A DNA stretch of 9,064 nucleotides from assembly GCA_900765465.1 (NCBI GenBank), contig CAAFRM010000304.1, positions 1-9,064 on the forward strand, given 5' to 3'. The DNA comes from an uncultured Prevotella sp. GTDB taxonomy: Bacteria > Bacteroidota > Bacteroidia > Bacteroidales > Bacteroidaceae. Shown one piece after another: positions 1 to 5,936 of this stretch. The notes beneath the pieces were generated by a model. That model did no database searches and was not told the DNA's origin. It saw only the letters and a program-made list of their open reading frames with translations. The position numbers and the translations under genes were made by a program. Positions within the stretch are counted from its first letter, which is position 1. Each line of letters starts with the position of its first letter.

Positions 1-309
1 AAGGAGTTGTGCGACAAGGTTTTCGACCGTCTCTTTGAGGAAGCCGAGATTGCCAAGTTCACACCTCAGGAAATGAGGGAGTATGAAGCAAGTAAGATGG
101 CATACCGGGATATCAAGAACTCCATTGATACGGCGAAGCAAGAAGGTCTTGCAGAGGGTATGGAAAAAGGTATGAAAAAAGGTATGGAGAAAGGTATGAA
201 CCAGAAAGCCCTGGATATTGCCAGGAACATGCTTGCTGATAGCGTTGACATCAATCTGATCATGAAGTATTCCGGTCTTACCCAGGAACAGATAGAAAAA
301 TTGAAATAA
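1..309 (+). CDS. PD-(D/E)XK nuclease family transposase (Rpn/PDDEXK_2 type), C-terminal part only
   Basis: This is the last 102 residues of a protein whose 5' end lies outside the window: the frame is open from base 1 (K-E-L-C-D-K-V-F-D-R-L-F). The text LCDKVFDRLFEEAEIAKFT, then an M-x-x-Y-E-x-S/A-x-x-A-Y-R-D segment and a run of G-x-x-E/K tetrapeptides, is as I remember the C-terminal half of the large Bacteroidota family annotated 'PD-(D/E)XK nuclease family transposase' or Rpn-like recombination-promoting nuclease. The catalytic PD-(D/E)XK core would be upstream and cannot be checked here. Residues about 49-68 are five tetrapeptides (GLAE, GMEK, GMKK, GMEK, GMNQ). The end, residues 69-102, is a short helical module (A-R-N-M-L, then L-T-x-E-Q-I-E-K-L). 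The internal Met at base 7-9 (TTG) with AAGGAG before it mimics a start, but the frame and family similarity both continue upstream. Family assignment is from memory and fairly confident. Confidence 0.8.
   Translation, partial: KELCDKVFDRLFEEAEIAKFTPQEMREYEASKMAYRDIKNSIDTAKQEGLAEGMEKGMKKGMEKGMNQKALDIARNMLADSVDINLIMKYSGLTQEQIEKLK
145..204 (+). repeat. 12-base tandem repeat inside the nuclease gene
   Basis: Five in-phase 12-base units encode G-(L/M)-x-x tetrapeptides. The central units (157-204) are close copies of GGTATGGAAAAA. Because the unit is a multiple of three, copy number can change by slippage without breaking the frame. Similar Gly-x-x-Glu/Lys runs are common in this protein family. 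Confidence 0.8.
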
Positions 310-377
310 GATATTATCTTAGAGGTAACAGATAAGAAATCCCCCCATCCCATCGATATGCTGACTATTGCCTGGGG

Positions 378-398
378 CTGGGGATAACATATCCCCAG
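378..398. repeat. Perfect 9-bp palindrome with 3-base loop
   Basis: Arms CTGGGGATA and TATCCCCAG flank the loop ACA. There is no U-tract on either side, so it is not an obvious terminator. It lies about 70 bases after the stop of the nuclease gene and could stabilise its 3' end, or it could be a repetitive extragenic palindrome. Confidence 0.6.
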
Positions 399-426
399 AG
401 CATAAAGAGGTTAGGACATTTTTTGA

Positions 427-447
427 CGGCGGATTGCAAATCCGCCG
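427..447. repeat. Perfect 9-bp GC-rich palindrome, REP-like
   Basis: Arms CGGCGGATT and AATCCGCCG flank the loop GCA. It stands out as GC-rich within AT-rich DNA and has no U-tract. It looks like a repetitive extragenic palindrome, and I believe similar GGCGGATT..AATCCGCC elements are scattered in related genomes, but I could not check this. Confidence 0.6.
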
Positions 448-487
448 GAACGCCTAACGGAGGAAAGGCATATCCGGCGCTACGGAA

Positions 488-527
488 AATTATCTTGGAG
501 AAAGAGTAATCTCTCTCCAAGATAATT
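488..527 (-). terminator. Long hairpin, candidate terminator for the minus-strand lipoprotein unit
   Basis: Perfect 14-bp arms AATTATCTTGGAGA (488-501) and TCTCCAAGATAATT (514-527). The stem continues with GAG/CTC across a two-base bulge, leaving a TAAT loop. Read on the minus strand the stem ends in ..GATAATTTTCC, a short U-run, and it lies 116 bases after the end of the minus-strand frame at 643. On the plus strand no U-run follows. It is an exceptionally strong stem for an ordinary terminator, so a mobile-element relic is the alternative. Confidence 0.45.
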
Positions 528-540
528 CGAAAAAGATGAC

Positions 541-618
541 GTAATGGATATTATTATGTCAACGTATAGTACATTTTCTATGGCATATTGAATATAATAA
601 TCCGCAAGGAACCATTAC
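541..618. repeat. Imperfect large inverted repeat
   Basis: GTAATGG (541-547) is the reverse complement of CCATTAC (612-618). Just inside, GGATATTATTAT (546-557) pairs with ATAATAATCC (594-603) with one bulged base. The arms are AT-rich, so part of this could be chance. Confidence 0.3.
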
Positions 619-642
619 TTTAATTTTGCCTTCTTACATAAC

Positions 643-984
643 TTATACTGCACGCCAATTACATCGCCCTCCATTAGAGTCAGTTGTAGCGAAACAAAGT
701 TTTGCCGTAAGACCTGCACCACTAGCAGCAAGTAGAACTTTTACTTTAGTTTCAACTCCTAAACATCCTACAGCGGTTCCGTAATTCCACTTGCCGAAAA
801 TATAAGTCTTGCATGTATATACAGGAGTTATTGCTGCATTTGACTGACAATAAAACAAAACATTACTATTCTCCTCTCTAGGCATAAAAGCGTCATATCC
901 TTCTGTATTCCCATATGTCTCTATATGTCCATATTGATCCCCTAATGCTCTACTAGAAGTGAGTCTAGAAACAATGTTGCTTTT
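643..984 (-). pseudogene. In-phase continuation of the lipoprotein gene after its TAA, cysteine-containing segment
   Basis: Reading on past the TAA at 985-987 in the same frame gives 113 sense codons (K-S-N-I-V-S-R-L at the start, G-G-R-C-N-W-R-A-V at the end) before TAA at 643-645. A Met occurs 33 residues in (883-885), so the last 80 residues could in principle be translated alone, although no clear ribosome site precedes it. The segment does not look random: it has alternating hydrophobic residues typical of beta-strands (for example E-T-K-V-K-V-L-L-A-A), many Gly and Thr, and five Cys that could form disulfides in an exported domain. I do not recognise the fold. The simplest reading is that it is the C-terminal domain of a roughly 250-residue lipoprotein, cut off by a nonsense change such as CAA to TAA. 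Alternatives are a separate small gene, stop-codon read-through, a sequencing error, or an open frame by chance. Confidence 0.5.
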
Positions 985-1395
985 TTATTTACTCTCTTGT
1001 ATAGATGGTTTTACATCTGTCAGAGTAATAGGTTTCCCTTCTTTGTTGCATTTTGCAATGGCTTCATTGGCAACTTTCATCTCGTTTAATGCATTTTTGT
1101 ACATTTCTTCGCTGATGCCCATCGCTTCCGCTTCTTTTTGTGATATAGTTAAACTATAAACACTATCTTTTAAAGATACAAATTCAGACAACTTTATGTT
1201 TGCTGCTCTTTGTTCTCTTTGCTTAGGAGTGAGTTCTGAAAAATCAGCCTCAGATAGTCCAAGTTCCGATGCAGTGCAAATGCTATTCTTTTCTGAAGAT
1301 GCTGTTGATGAAATGTTCTGCTCTTTTTGTGAGCAAGACAAGAACAGCAGGGAGAAGAAGAATGCGCTGATTAATTGAAATTTAATTTTTTTCAT
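985..1395 (-). CDS. Small predicted lipoprotein of unknown function, possibly truncated
   Basis: 136 residues. The N-terminus is a type II signal peptide: K-K-I-K, a Phe/Leu-rich core and the lipobox L-F-L-S-C with the modified Cys at position 21, so the mature protein should be anchored in the outer or inner membrane. A low-complexity Ser/Thr-rich linker (about 22-45) follows. Next comes a charged, mainly helical region (about 46-118) containing E-L-T-P-K-Q-R-E-Q-R and K-E-A-E-A-M-G-I-S-E-E-M-Y. Two further Cys are at positions 40 and 116. I do not recognise the family. The start is well supported: ATG at 1393-1395 opens directly into the signal peptide, and a TATCTTTG -7 box lies about 50 bases upstream. 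The frame continues without a stop for 113 codons past the TAA, so this may be the N-terminal part of a broken longer gene. It is its own transcription unit, separated from the glycan locus by a terminator. Confidence 0.7.
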   Translation of the reverse strand: MKKIKFQLISAFFFSLLFLSCSQKEQNISSTASSEKNSICTASELGLSEADFSELTPKQREQRAANIKLSEFVSLKDSVYSLTISQKEAEAMGISEEMYKNALNEMKVANEAIAKCNKEGKPITLTDVKPSIQESK

Positions 1396-1445
1396 ACCGT
1401 CAACTGTTTGTTGATAATAGGTTTATTACTTAATGATTTCGGCTA

Positions 1446-1453
1446 CAAAGATA
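1446..1453 (-). promoter_or_regulatory. Candidate -7 box of the small lipoprotein gene
   Basis: On the minus strand the sequence is TATCTTTG, an exact fit to the Bacteroidota primary sigma -7 consensus TAnnTTTG. It lies 50 bases before the ATG at 1395, leaving room for a leader of about 40 bases. A TTTTTG (minus strand, about 1466-1471) is too close to serve as a standard -33 element, so the promoter may be weak or use another upstream contact. Confidence 0.5.
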
Positions 1454-1535
1454 ATGAAAAGTTCGCAAAAACGAGAGATTTACTTCAAAAATCTACGCAA
1501 AATAACGTAAAAAGTCTGTGTGCTAATACTTTTAT

Positions 1536-1574
1536 AAAAAAATATGCCCTCTTGCTTCGCAGCAAAAGGGCATA
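1536..1574 (-). terminator. Rho-independent terminator of the susC-susD-lipoprotein-GH110 operon
   Basis: On the minus strand TATGCCCT and AGGGCATA form an 8-bp stem (outer arms 1567-1574 and 1543-1550), extended by five more pairs after one mismatch and closed by a 4-base loop. Seven consecutive Ts follow (1542-1536). This is a textbook intrinsic terminator for leftward transcription. It comes 194 bases after the stop of the GH110-like gene and before the promoter of the small lipoprotein gene, so it separates the two units. Confidence 0.8.
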
Positions 1575-1629
1575 CGCTTAGTTTTCATTATTTGATTTGT
1601 GTAAGTCAATAATTGAACCAAATTTAATA

Positions 1630-1730
1630 ACTATTCTTATCGACCTATTTTTTTTAAACTAAATCTTATAAACCTAATCTTACAATAAGCCTATTCTATA
1701 GATCTAACCTAGTACAATTAAACTAATTTG
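1630..1730. repeat. Degenerate tandem array, consensus near (A/C)CTAATCTTATAA
   Basis: The motif (A/C)CTA, followed by an A/T-rich tail that often reads TCTTA or TTCTA, recurs at 1630, 1644, 1658, 1673, 1690, 1708 and 1722, that is every 14-18 bases. The clearest neighbours are AACTAAATCTTATAA and ACCTAATCTTACAATAAG. The copies are diverged and the DNA is very AT-rich, so this could be an old array or low-complexity coincidence. It falls in the predicted 3' untranslated part of the glycan operon. Confidence 0.4.
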
Positions 1731-1767
1731 ATAGTTATTCAATTCTAAGTTATCCCGTATAAGATGA

Positions 1768-3432
1768 CTAATAACTCAATTTTGTTGTCTCACCATTTGG
1801 GCTAATCACAATATTGTTCTTCACCTTCAAGTTATCTACCGAATCATAAACAAGAGGCTTGTCGTCCTGAGAACGCAGAGTGAATACATTGTTCTCGATG
1901 GTGATGTTGCGGTGAACAGCACCAGCCTTCTTGCGGTTTTCTGGATTGATCCAGATAGTAGAACTAGCGCAACGATTGAAAGTATTGTTGCGGATGATGA
2001 GATTGTGAACCGGACCCGATTCAAACCAGCTGCGAGCATCGTCTGCCACGAGAATAGCACTCATCTGCATTCCGTAGAAATAGTTGTCCTCGATGACAGA
2101 TGGCTGACGGGTGGTAATGAGAATACCACGAGTAGGAATACGGCTGAAGTGGCAACGTGCAATGTGTACACGAGGAGTCCAGGTGATGTTCTCCACTACA
2201 CGTGTTCCATTCTTCAATAGATTCGCTGGTACTGGCTTGGTGAGCGTAATCTCTATCTCGCGAGGAGAAACCATCTTGGCACTCTTTACCTTGAAGGTAC
2301 CCTCAGCAAGAAGTGTTTCAGGATTTACGATTTCAATGTCATCGCCGCTATGGAATGACTGGAAACCATAGGTCTGATGATGCATATAGCGCAGGAGCAG
2401 CTTGTTGGCAGAGGTTGCACGAACAATCTGCAAATGTGTTCCATGCACATTGATAGGGTCATCATGAGCACCGGCAAACTTGGTATCGGTAATATCTACC
2501 AGTCCACGGCAGCCGGAAATCTGGATAAAGTCGGCAAATCCTGCATTGGTTCTACCGCTTCCCTCTTCTGGTGCAAACCAGCAGCGGTGGATAGAAATGT
2601 TTTCAGAAACCTGACCTACAACACCGAAGTTGCTGAGATAATAGATACGTACATTGTCCAGACGAACATTCTTTGACTCCCAGATAAGTCCGCAAGCCTC
2701 ACGGCGGATAGCGTCGCGCATCTGGAAGACTGTACCTACAGGAACGGCAGGCTTCTTGTTGTATTTGATATAGAGCTTACCAGGCTCCATCTCGCGAGCC
2801 TCTACCACATTGTCGGTAGGACTCCAGTCACGCCAGGTAATATCCTTGATAGGATCATACCACTGCGCAATACCTCTGCTGAAAGCCCAGCCACGTCCGT
2901 ACCATTCTACTTTACCGTCCTTGATGCGGTATTGTGAGGTAGGATGAGTGCGGCATATCATATAGTCCTTACCATCAGCCTCCACGGTCATTTCGGTCTG
3001 GGTAGGATGAGCATTGTCAATATTAAGATTACGGAGTGTGATGTTCTGACAGTTGTCGATGACAAATGCCGACATCTCGCCGTCGAGCATCAGTGTAGAG
3101 CCATTACCGTCGATGGTTACATTTCGAAGGCCACGCAGCAGCAGGGCGATGTGCTTTGAAGGATCTGCACACTCAACCTCTGACGTAGTATTCGAAATAT
3201 AATATTTGCGTACGGTAGATTCCTCACGGGTAATGTTCCATACACCGAGTTCCAGCTTCAAAGTTACTGGACTTCCCTTCATGGCAGCAGCCTTTTCCAA
3301 TGCGCTGCGGATAGCATTGGCTGCATTTCCGTTCTGGCTGACGCTGATAACCTTCTCAGCAGCACTTACAGAAATGAACGACAACAGTAAAAGCGACAGG
3401 ACAATCAGTCTTTCTTTAATAGTATTCTTCAT
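1768..3432 (-). CDS. Secreted GH110-like alpha-1,3-galactosidase (parallel beta-helix)
   Basis: 554 residues. The enzyme is predicted to remove terminal alpha-1,3-linked galactose, as in blood-group B, linear alpha-Gal or related glycans. A type I signal peptide (hydrophobic core 9-20, cleavage near S-V-S-A-A at 25) with no lipobox points to the periplasm. Asn-rich beta-helix coils (N-I-T-L-R-N-L-N-I-D-N about 130-140, N-L-I-I-R-N-N-T-F about 477-485, N-I-T-I-E-N-N-V-F about 509-517) form the frame. Two less repetitive stretches (about 141-235 and 331-415) fit the beta-barrel insertions of GH110. The motif A-H-D-D-P-I-N-V-H-G-T at 322-332 and H-H-Q-T-Y-G-F-Q-S-F at 351-360 are family hallmarks. 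Asp301, Asp324 and Asp325 have the same spacing as the catalytic Asp321/344/345 I recall from the characterised enzyme PdGH110B, so it looks active. At 554 residues it is slightly shorter than the roughly 600 I recall for Bacteroides members. Subgroup A (branched B antigen only) or B (also linear) cannot be told by eye. Last gene of the operon. Confidence 0.85.
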   Translation of the reverse strand: MKNTIKERLIVLSLLLLSFISVSAAEKVISVSQNGNAANAIRSALEKAAAMKGSPVTLKLELGVWNITREESTVRKYYISNTTSEVECADPSKHIALLLRGLRNVTIDGNGSTLMLDGEMSAFVIDNCQNITLRNLNIDNAHPTQTEMTVEADGKDYMICRTHPTSQYRIKDGKVEWYGRGWAFSRGIAQWYDPIKDITWRDWSPTDNVVEAREMEPGKLYIKYNKKPAVPVGTVFQMRDAIRREACGLIWESKNVRLDNVRIYYLSNFGVVGQVSENISIHRCWFAPEEGSGRTNAGFADFIQISGCRGLVDITDTKFAGAHDDPINVHGTHLQIVRATSANKLLLRYMHHQTYGFQSFHSGDDIEIVNPETLLAEGTFKVKSAKMVSPREIEITLTKPVPANLLKNGTRVVENITWTPRVHIARCHFSRIPTRGILITTRQPSVIEDNYFYGMQMSAILVADDARSWFESGPVHNLIIRNNTFNRCASSTIWINPENRKKAGAVHRNITIENNVFTLRSQDDKPLVYDSVDNLKVKNNIVISPNGETTKLSY

Positions 3433-3467
3433 TATAATGATACCTTTTCTATTATTCTTAATTTTAA

Positions 3468-3501
3468 GAAAGCCCGAAATCAGAAAAGATTCCGGGCTTT
3501 C
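3468..3501 (-). terminator. Intra-operon hairpin between the small lipoprotein and GH110-like genes
   Basis: 14-bp stem: GAAAGCCCGGAATC on the minus strand pairs with GATTTCGGGCTTTC with one G-U pair and a 6-base loop. The stem is preceded by AAAAAGGGG and followed by TTAAAATT rather than a real U-tract. It lies 40 bases after the stop at 3542 and 36 bases before the GH110-like start. It could be a leaky terminator or an RNA-stability stem that sets enzyme level below that of the transport genes. No TAnnTTTG box is visible after it, so the enzyme gene probably depends on read-through. Confidence 0.5.
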
Positions 3502-3541
3502 CCCTTTTTCTGGCTAACTCCTGAAATAGGAGCTGGCAAGT

Positions 3542-4018
3542 TTATTTATTAAAACTAACAATTTTAATAGTCCAGATCTTTGTGTTGCCATTGGCAGCCT
3601 TTACGCTGAACTTGCGTTCCTTGGTCCAATCGTCTGGAGTACCCAAGTTAGCAGTTCCCTCAACAGGAGTAATACGAGCTGCTGTAGAAACAGTTACCTG
3701 ACCCCACAACTTGCTCTGAGTTACCTGGTTGCGTACTTCTGTAGAGAAGTCGCCGCCAGCTTCAGGAACGGAAACACTTACGCTGATGACGCCATTCTCA
3801 GAGTCAACAGTACTCTGGCAGTTCAAACGCTTTTCCTTTACCACAGGCTCGCCAGTGATAGGATCCTTGTCTGTACTTGCCCAACGGTGGTAGAGCTGTA
3901 CGGCGCTGATTTCAGCCTCCTCGTAAGAAGGCAGATCCTCCCAACTACATGCTGTAAGAAGAGGCATGCAAATCAACAGAAACACCCACTTGAGTGTTGA
4001 AAGAGATATCTTTTTCAT
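3542..4018 (-). CDS. Small surface lipoprotein in the SusE/F position (DUF5018-related)
   Basis: 158 residues. The signal peptide ends in the lipobox L-L-T-A-C, with Cys24 as the lipidated residue. The S-W-E-D after it supplies the acidic residues that act as a surface-export signal in Bacteroidota. The mature part is beta-rich and ends with a block A-R-I-T-P-V-E-G-T-A-N-L-G-T-P-D-D-W followed by K-F-S-V-K-A-A-N-G-N-T-K-I-W-T-I-K-I. This pattern (initial 'I-x-P' strand, 'G-T-P-x-D-W', then 'V-x-A-x-x-G-x-x-x-x-W-x-I') is what I associate with DUF5018-type domains of glycan-locus lipoproteins. The usual role of proteins here is to bind glycan next to SusC/D. At 158 residues it probably holds one domain, much shorter than multi-domain SusE or SusF. 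The start lies 30 bases after the susD stop, so the two are co-transcribed. Ligand unknown. Confidence 0.7.
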   Translation of the reverse strand: MKKISLSTLKWVFLLICMPLLTACSWEDLPSYEEAEISAVQLYHRWASTDKDPITGEPVVKEKRLNCQSTVDSENGVISVSVSVPEAGGDFSTEVRNQVTQSKLWGQVTVSTAARITPVEGTANLGTPDDWTKERKFSVKAANGNTKIWTIKIVSFNK

Positions 4019-4048
4019 TTCTATTCGATTTTTTGTTTATTAATAATA

Positions 4049-5905
4049 TTACTCCCATCCTGGGTTCTGGTCAGATTCGTTGATGGCAGAGTTTGCCTGA
4101 ATCAATGACTTTGGAATTGGGAAGAGATAAGAGCGTGTATCGAATGTACGCTTATCATTTGACAGCTGAACATTACCGATATAGAAAGCAGAGTGGTCTG
4201 GCTTAATCTCGATGAATGTTGCAGGTTCTGTAAGCTCATTGATTACGCTACCAGGAGCCTTACCATCGTTAGCCTCCTGACCATACTTACCCCAACGCAG
4301 CAGACTGAAGTACCAGTCGCCCTCCCAGAAGAGTTCTACACGGCGCTCAATCTTGTAGTCCTTCCATGCATCAGCAAGAGTAGATGCCTCAGAAGCAGGA
4401 AGACCACCATGAGTCTGGCGGGTCAGGTTGAGAGTTGCTACAGCATCAGATACCTTGTTCAGACGGAGCTGAGCCTCAGCCTTGTTGAGCAGGCAACGGC
4501 CATAGCGGAAGATAACCTTGTGGTAATCCGTATATACATTGTAGAATGGACGTGGATCCCAGTTGGTATAGATAGACTTGCGCATAGCGTAGTTGGTCAG
4601 AGGCACGTGGTCGTTGGCGTAACGGTTGGTTGCCCAGCGGCTGAAGTTACCACGAGTGTAAGTGGTGATATTCTCGCCCAGGTAAGTAGAACCATCGTGA
4701 ACGATAGAAGCGTCGAAACGCTTGTCACGGTGCTGATACATCAGGTCGCTGATGTTGGTACCAGCAGTCTTTACCTTGAATGCCTTGAAGTACTGACCAC
4801 CGTCAAACTCTGCATCATCCTTGTGCTCGATGCTGGCAATAGCCTCATCACGGCTGATAGGAGTGGTGTTGTTGACGAACTGTGAAGCTTCATACCAGCG
4901 TACTGCCTTACCTGTCTCCTGGTCGATAACCAGATAGTCATCTACGAGGTTCTGGCTTGGAGTGTGGTCGAGCCAGCACTCAAAGATATCTGGATTCTTG
5001 AACAAAGGTCCGCAACCGTTCTTCTCAAGGTTTGAGTTGAGCAGGTTAGGGATGAGGTTGATCATATCAGTACCCTGTACGGTTGTATTGTCCTTGCTCC
5101 AGTACTGAGCCAGAATGATCTCTGGTGAAGAGTAAGCACCGTTCTGGTTGAAGATACTCTCATAGTTGGCATCGAGTGAAACACCTTTGAGGGCGTCAAC
5201 TGCGTCGATAGCCTCCTGATAAAGGCTCTTGCCTGCCTGCAGAGATGCATTGTCGTTGGTATAGGCAGCAGCTGTAAGGCAAACCTCAGAGAGGAATGCA
5301 TAGCCTGCATTCTTTGTAAGGCGACCAGCCTCTGCCTCTTCTGGCAGGTTAGGAATAGCCTCACGCAAATCGGTCAGTACGTGCTGGTAGCTCTCTACGA
5401 TATCCTTGGTAAGAGGAAGATTGAACTCATCGCCGGTGGTGAGTACACGGTCCACCCAGATATAACGGCCAGCCTTGCGAGCCAGGTCGAAGTAAATCAT
5501 GGCGCGCATCATCTTTGCCTCTGCTGTAAAGCGTGCCTTGTAAGCCTCAGGAATAGAAGATTCCTTCATCTTCTCGATGATGAGGTTACAGTTACGGATA
5601 GAGGTAAAGCGGCTGTTCAAACCACAATCATAGGTGTTCTCGATAAGACCACGAGCCTCACCCGGACAGTCGGCACGGCAGTTCACCATGTTGTTGGTGA
5701 ATGTCTTGTCCCATGTAGAGAACCATTCGTAAAGGCCGAACGCATTGCCATAGTTTCCGATGACGAATGCATCAACAGTACCCTGTGTCTCCCAAACAGT
5801 TGTTTCAGGATAGCCTTCTGTTGGCTTGGTGTCGAGGAAATCGCTGCAGCTCTGAAGGCCGAGGGCTCCCATCAACAGAATTGGCAATATATGTTTATGT
5901 TTCAT
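4049..5905 (-). CDS. susD: SusD/RagB-family glycan-binding lipoprotein
   Basis: 618 residues, a little longer than the usual 500-600. It is the surface lid and substrate-binding partner of the SusC channel. The signal peptide ends in L-Q-S-C with Cys20 lipidated, followed by S-D-F-L-D, the typical SusD N-terminus. Helical TPR-like pieces (about 100-240) carry the family text R-N-C-N-L-I-I-E, A-E-A-K-M-M-R-A-M-I-Y-F-D-L and L-T-K-N-A-G-Y-A-F-L-S-E-V. The C-terminal third has R-R-V-E-L-F-W-E-G-D-W-Y-F-S-L-L-R-W and ends Y-L-F-P-I-P-K-S, Q-N-P-G-W, both hallmarks of the SusD/RagB family. Cys at 76, 80, 94 and 106 cluster in the first helical region. Aromatic residues that could stack on sugar are plentiful, but the binding site cannot be placed by eye. 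It starts 31 bases after the susC stop. The symbol denotes the family, not the starch-binding SusD itself. Confidence 0.95.
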   Translation of the reverse strand: MKHKHILPILLMGALGLQSCSDFLDTKPTEGYPETTVWETQGTVDAFVIGNYGNAFGLYEWFSTWDKTFTNNMVNCRADCPGEARGLIENTYDCGLNSRFTSIRNCNLIIEKMKESSIPEAYKARFTAEAKMMRAMIYFDLARKAGRYIWVDRVLTTGDEFNLPLTKDIVESYQHVLTDLREAIPNLPEEAEAGRLTKNAGYAFLSEVCLTAAAYTNDNASLQAGKSLYQEAIDAVDALKGVSLDANYESIFNQNGAYSSPEIILAQYWSKDNTTVQGTDMINLIPNLLNSNLEKNGCGPLFKNPDIFECWLDHTPSQNLVDDYLVIDQETGKAVRWYEASQFVNNTTPISRDEAIASIEHKDDAEFDGGQYFKAFKVKTAGTNISDLMYQHRDKRFDASIVHDGSTYLGENITTYTRGNFSRWATNRYANDHVPLTNYAMRKSIYTNWDPRPFYNVYTDYHKVIFRYGRCLLNKAEAQLRLNKVSDAVATLNLTRQTHGGLPASEASTLADAWKDYKIERRVELFWEGDWYFSLLRWGKYGQEANDGKAPGSVINELTEPATFIEIKPDHSAFYIGNVQLSNDKRTFDTRSYLFPIPKSLIQANSAINESDQNPGWE

Positions 5906-5936
5906 AATGAATATGCTTTTTAATTATTGTTAGAAT

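Larger units (their letters stand above)
310..642. other. Intergenic region between convergent genes, rich in palindromes, no gene seen
   Basis: No credible gene is visible on either strand. The stretch separates the plus-strand nuclease gene from the minus-strand lipoprotein frame. It contains four inverted repeats, listed separately: 378-398, 427-447, 488-527 and a loose one at 541-618. The rest is AT-rich and featureless. Confidence 0.6.
1396..1767. other. AT-rich intergenic spacer
   Basis: 372 bases without a credible gene. It contains the promoter of the small lipoprotein gene (1446-1453), the terminator of the glycan-utilisation operon (1536-1574) and a degenerate tandem repeat (about 1630-1730), each listed separately. 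Very low GC produces many stop codons in all frames, and the short open frames here carry no protein-like features. Confidence 0.6.

Noticed and set aside
1..9. AAGGAG directly before a TTG codon, looking like a ribosome site and start
   Set aside because: The TTG is only one codon after AAGGAG, with no spacing, and the frame and family similarity (K-E-L-C-D-K) run through it, so it is interior coding sequence.
427..447. GC-rich hairpin as a terminator of the nuclease gene
   Set aside because: No U-tract follows on either strand, so intrinsic termination is unlikely.
1375..1581. A 68-codon plus-strand frame in the AT-rich spacer
   Set aside because: It overlaps the signal-peptide end, the promoter and the terminator of minus-strand units and is rich in low-complexity sequence. 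It is better explained by those sites.
1396..1767. Possible CRISPR-like array from the spaced (A/C)CTA motif
   Set aside because: The repeats are too short, degenerate and closely spaced, there are no spacers of uniform length, and no cas genes are present.
4193..4885. A 230-codon open frame on the plus strand opposite susD
   Set aside because: Antisense shadow of susD with no recognisable protein features, leader or promoter.
5381..5923. A 180-codon plus-strand frame opposite the 5' half of susD
   Set aside because: Antisense shadow; composition and lack of motifs do not support a gene.
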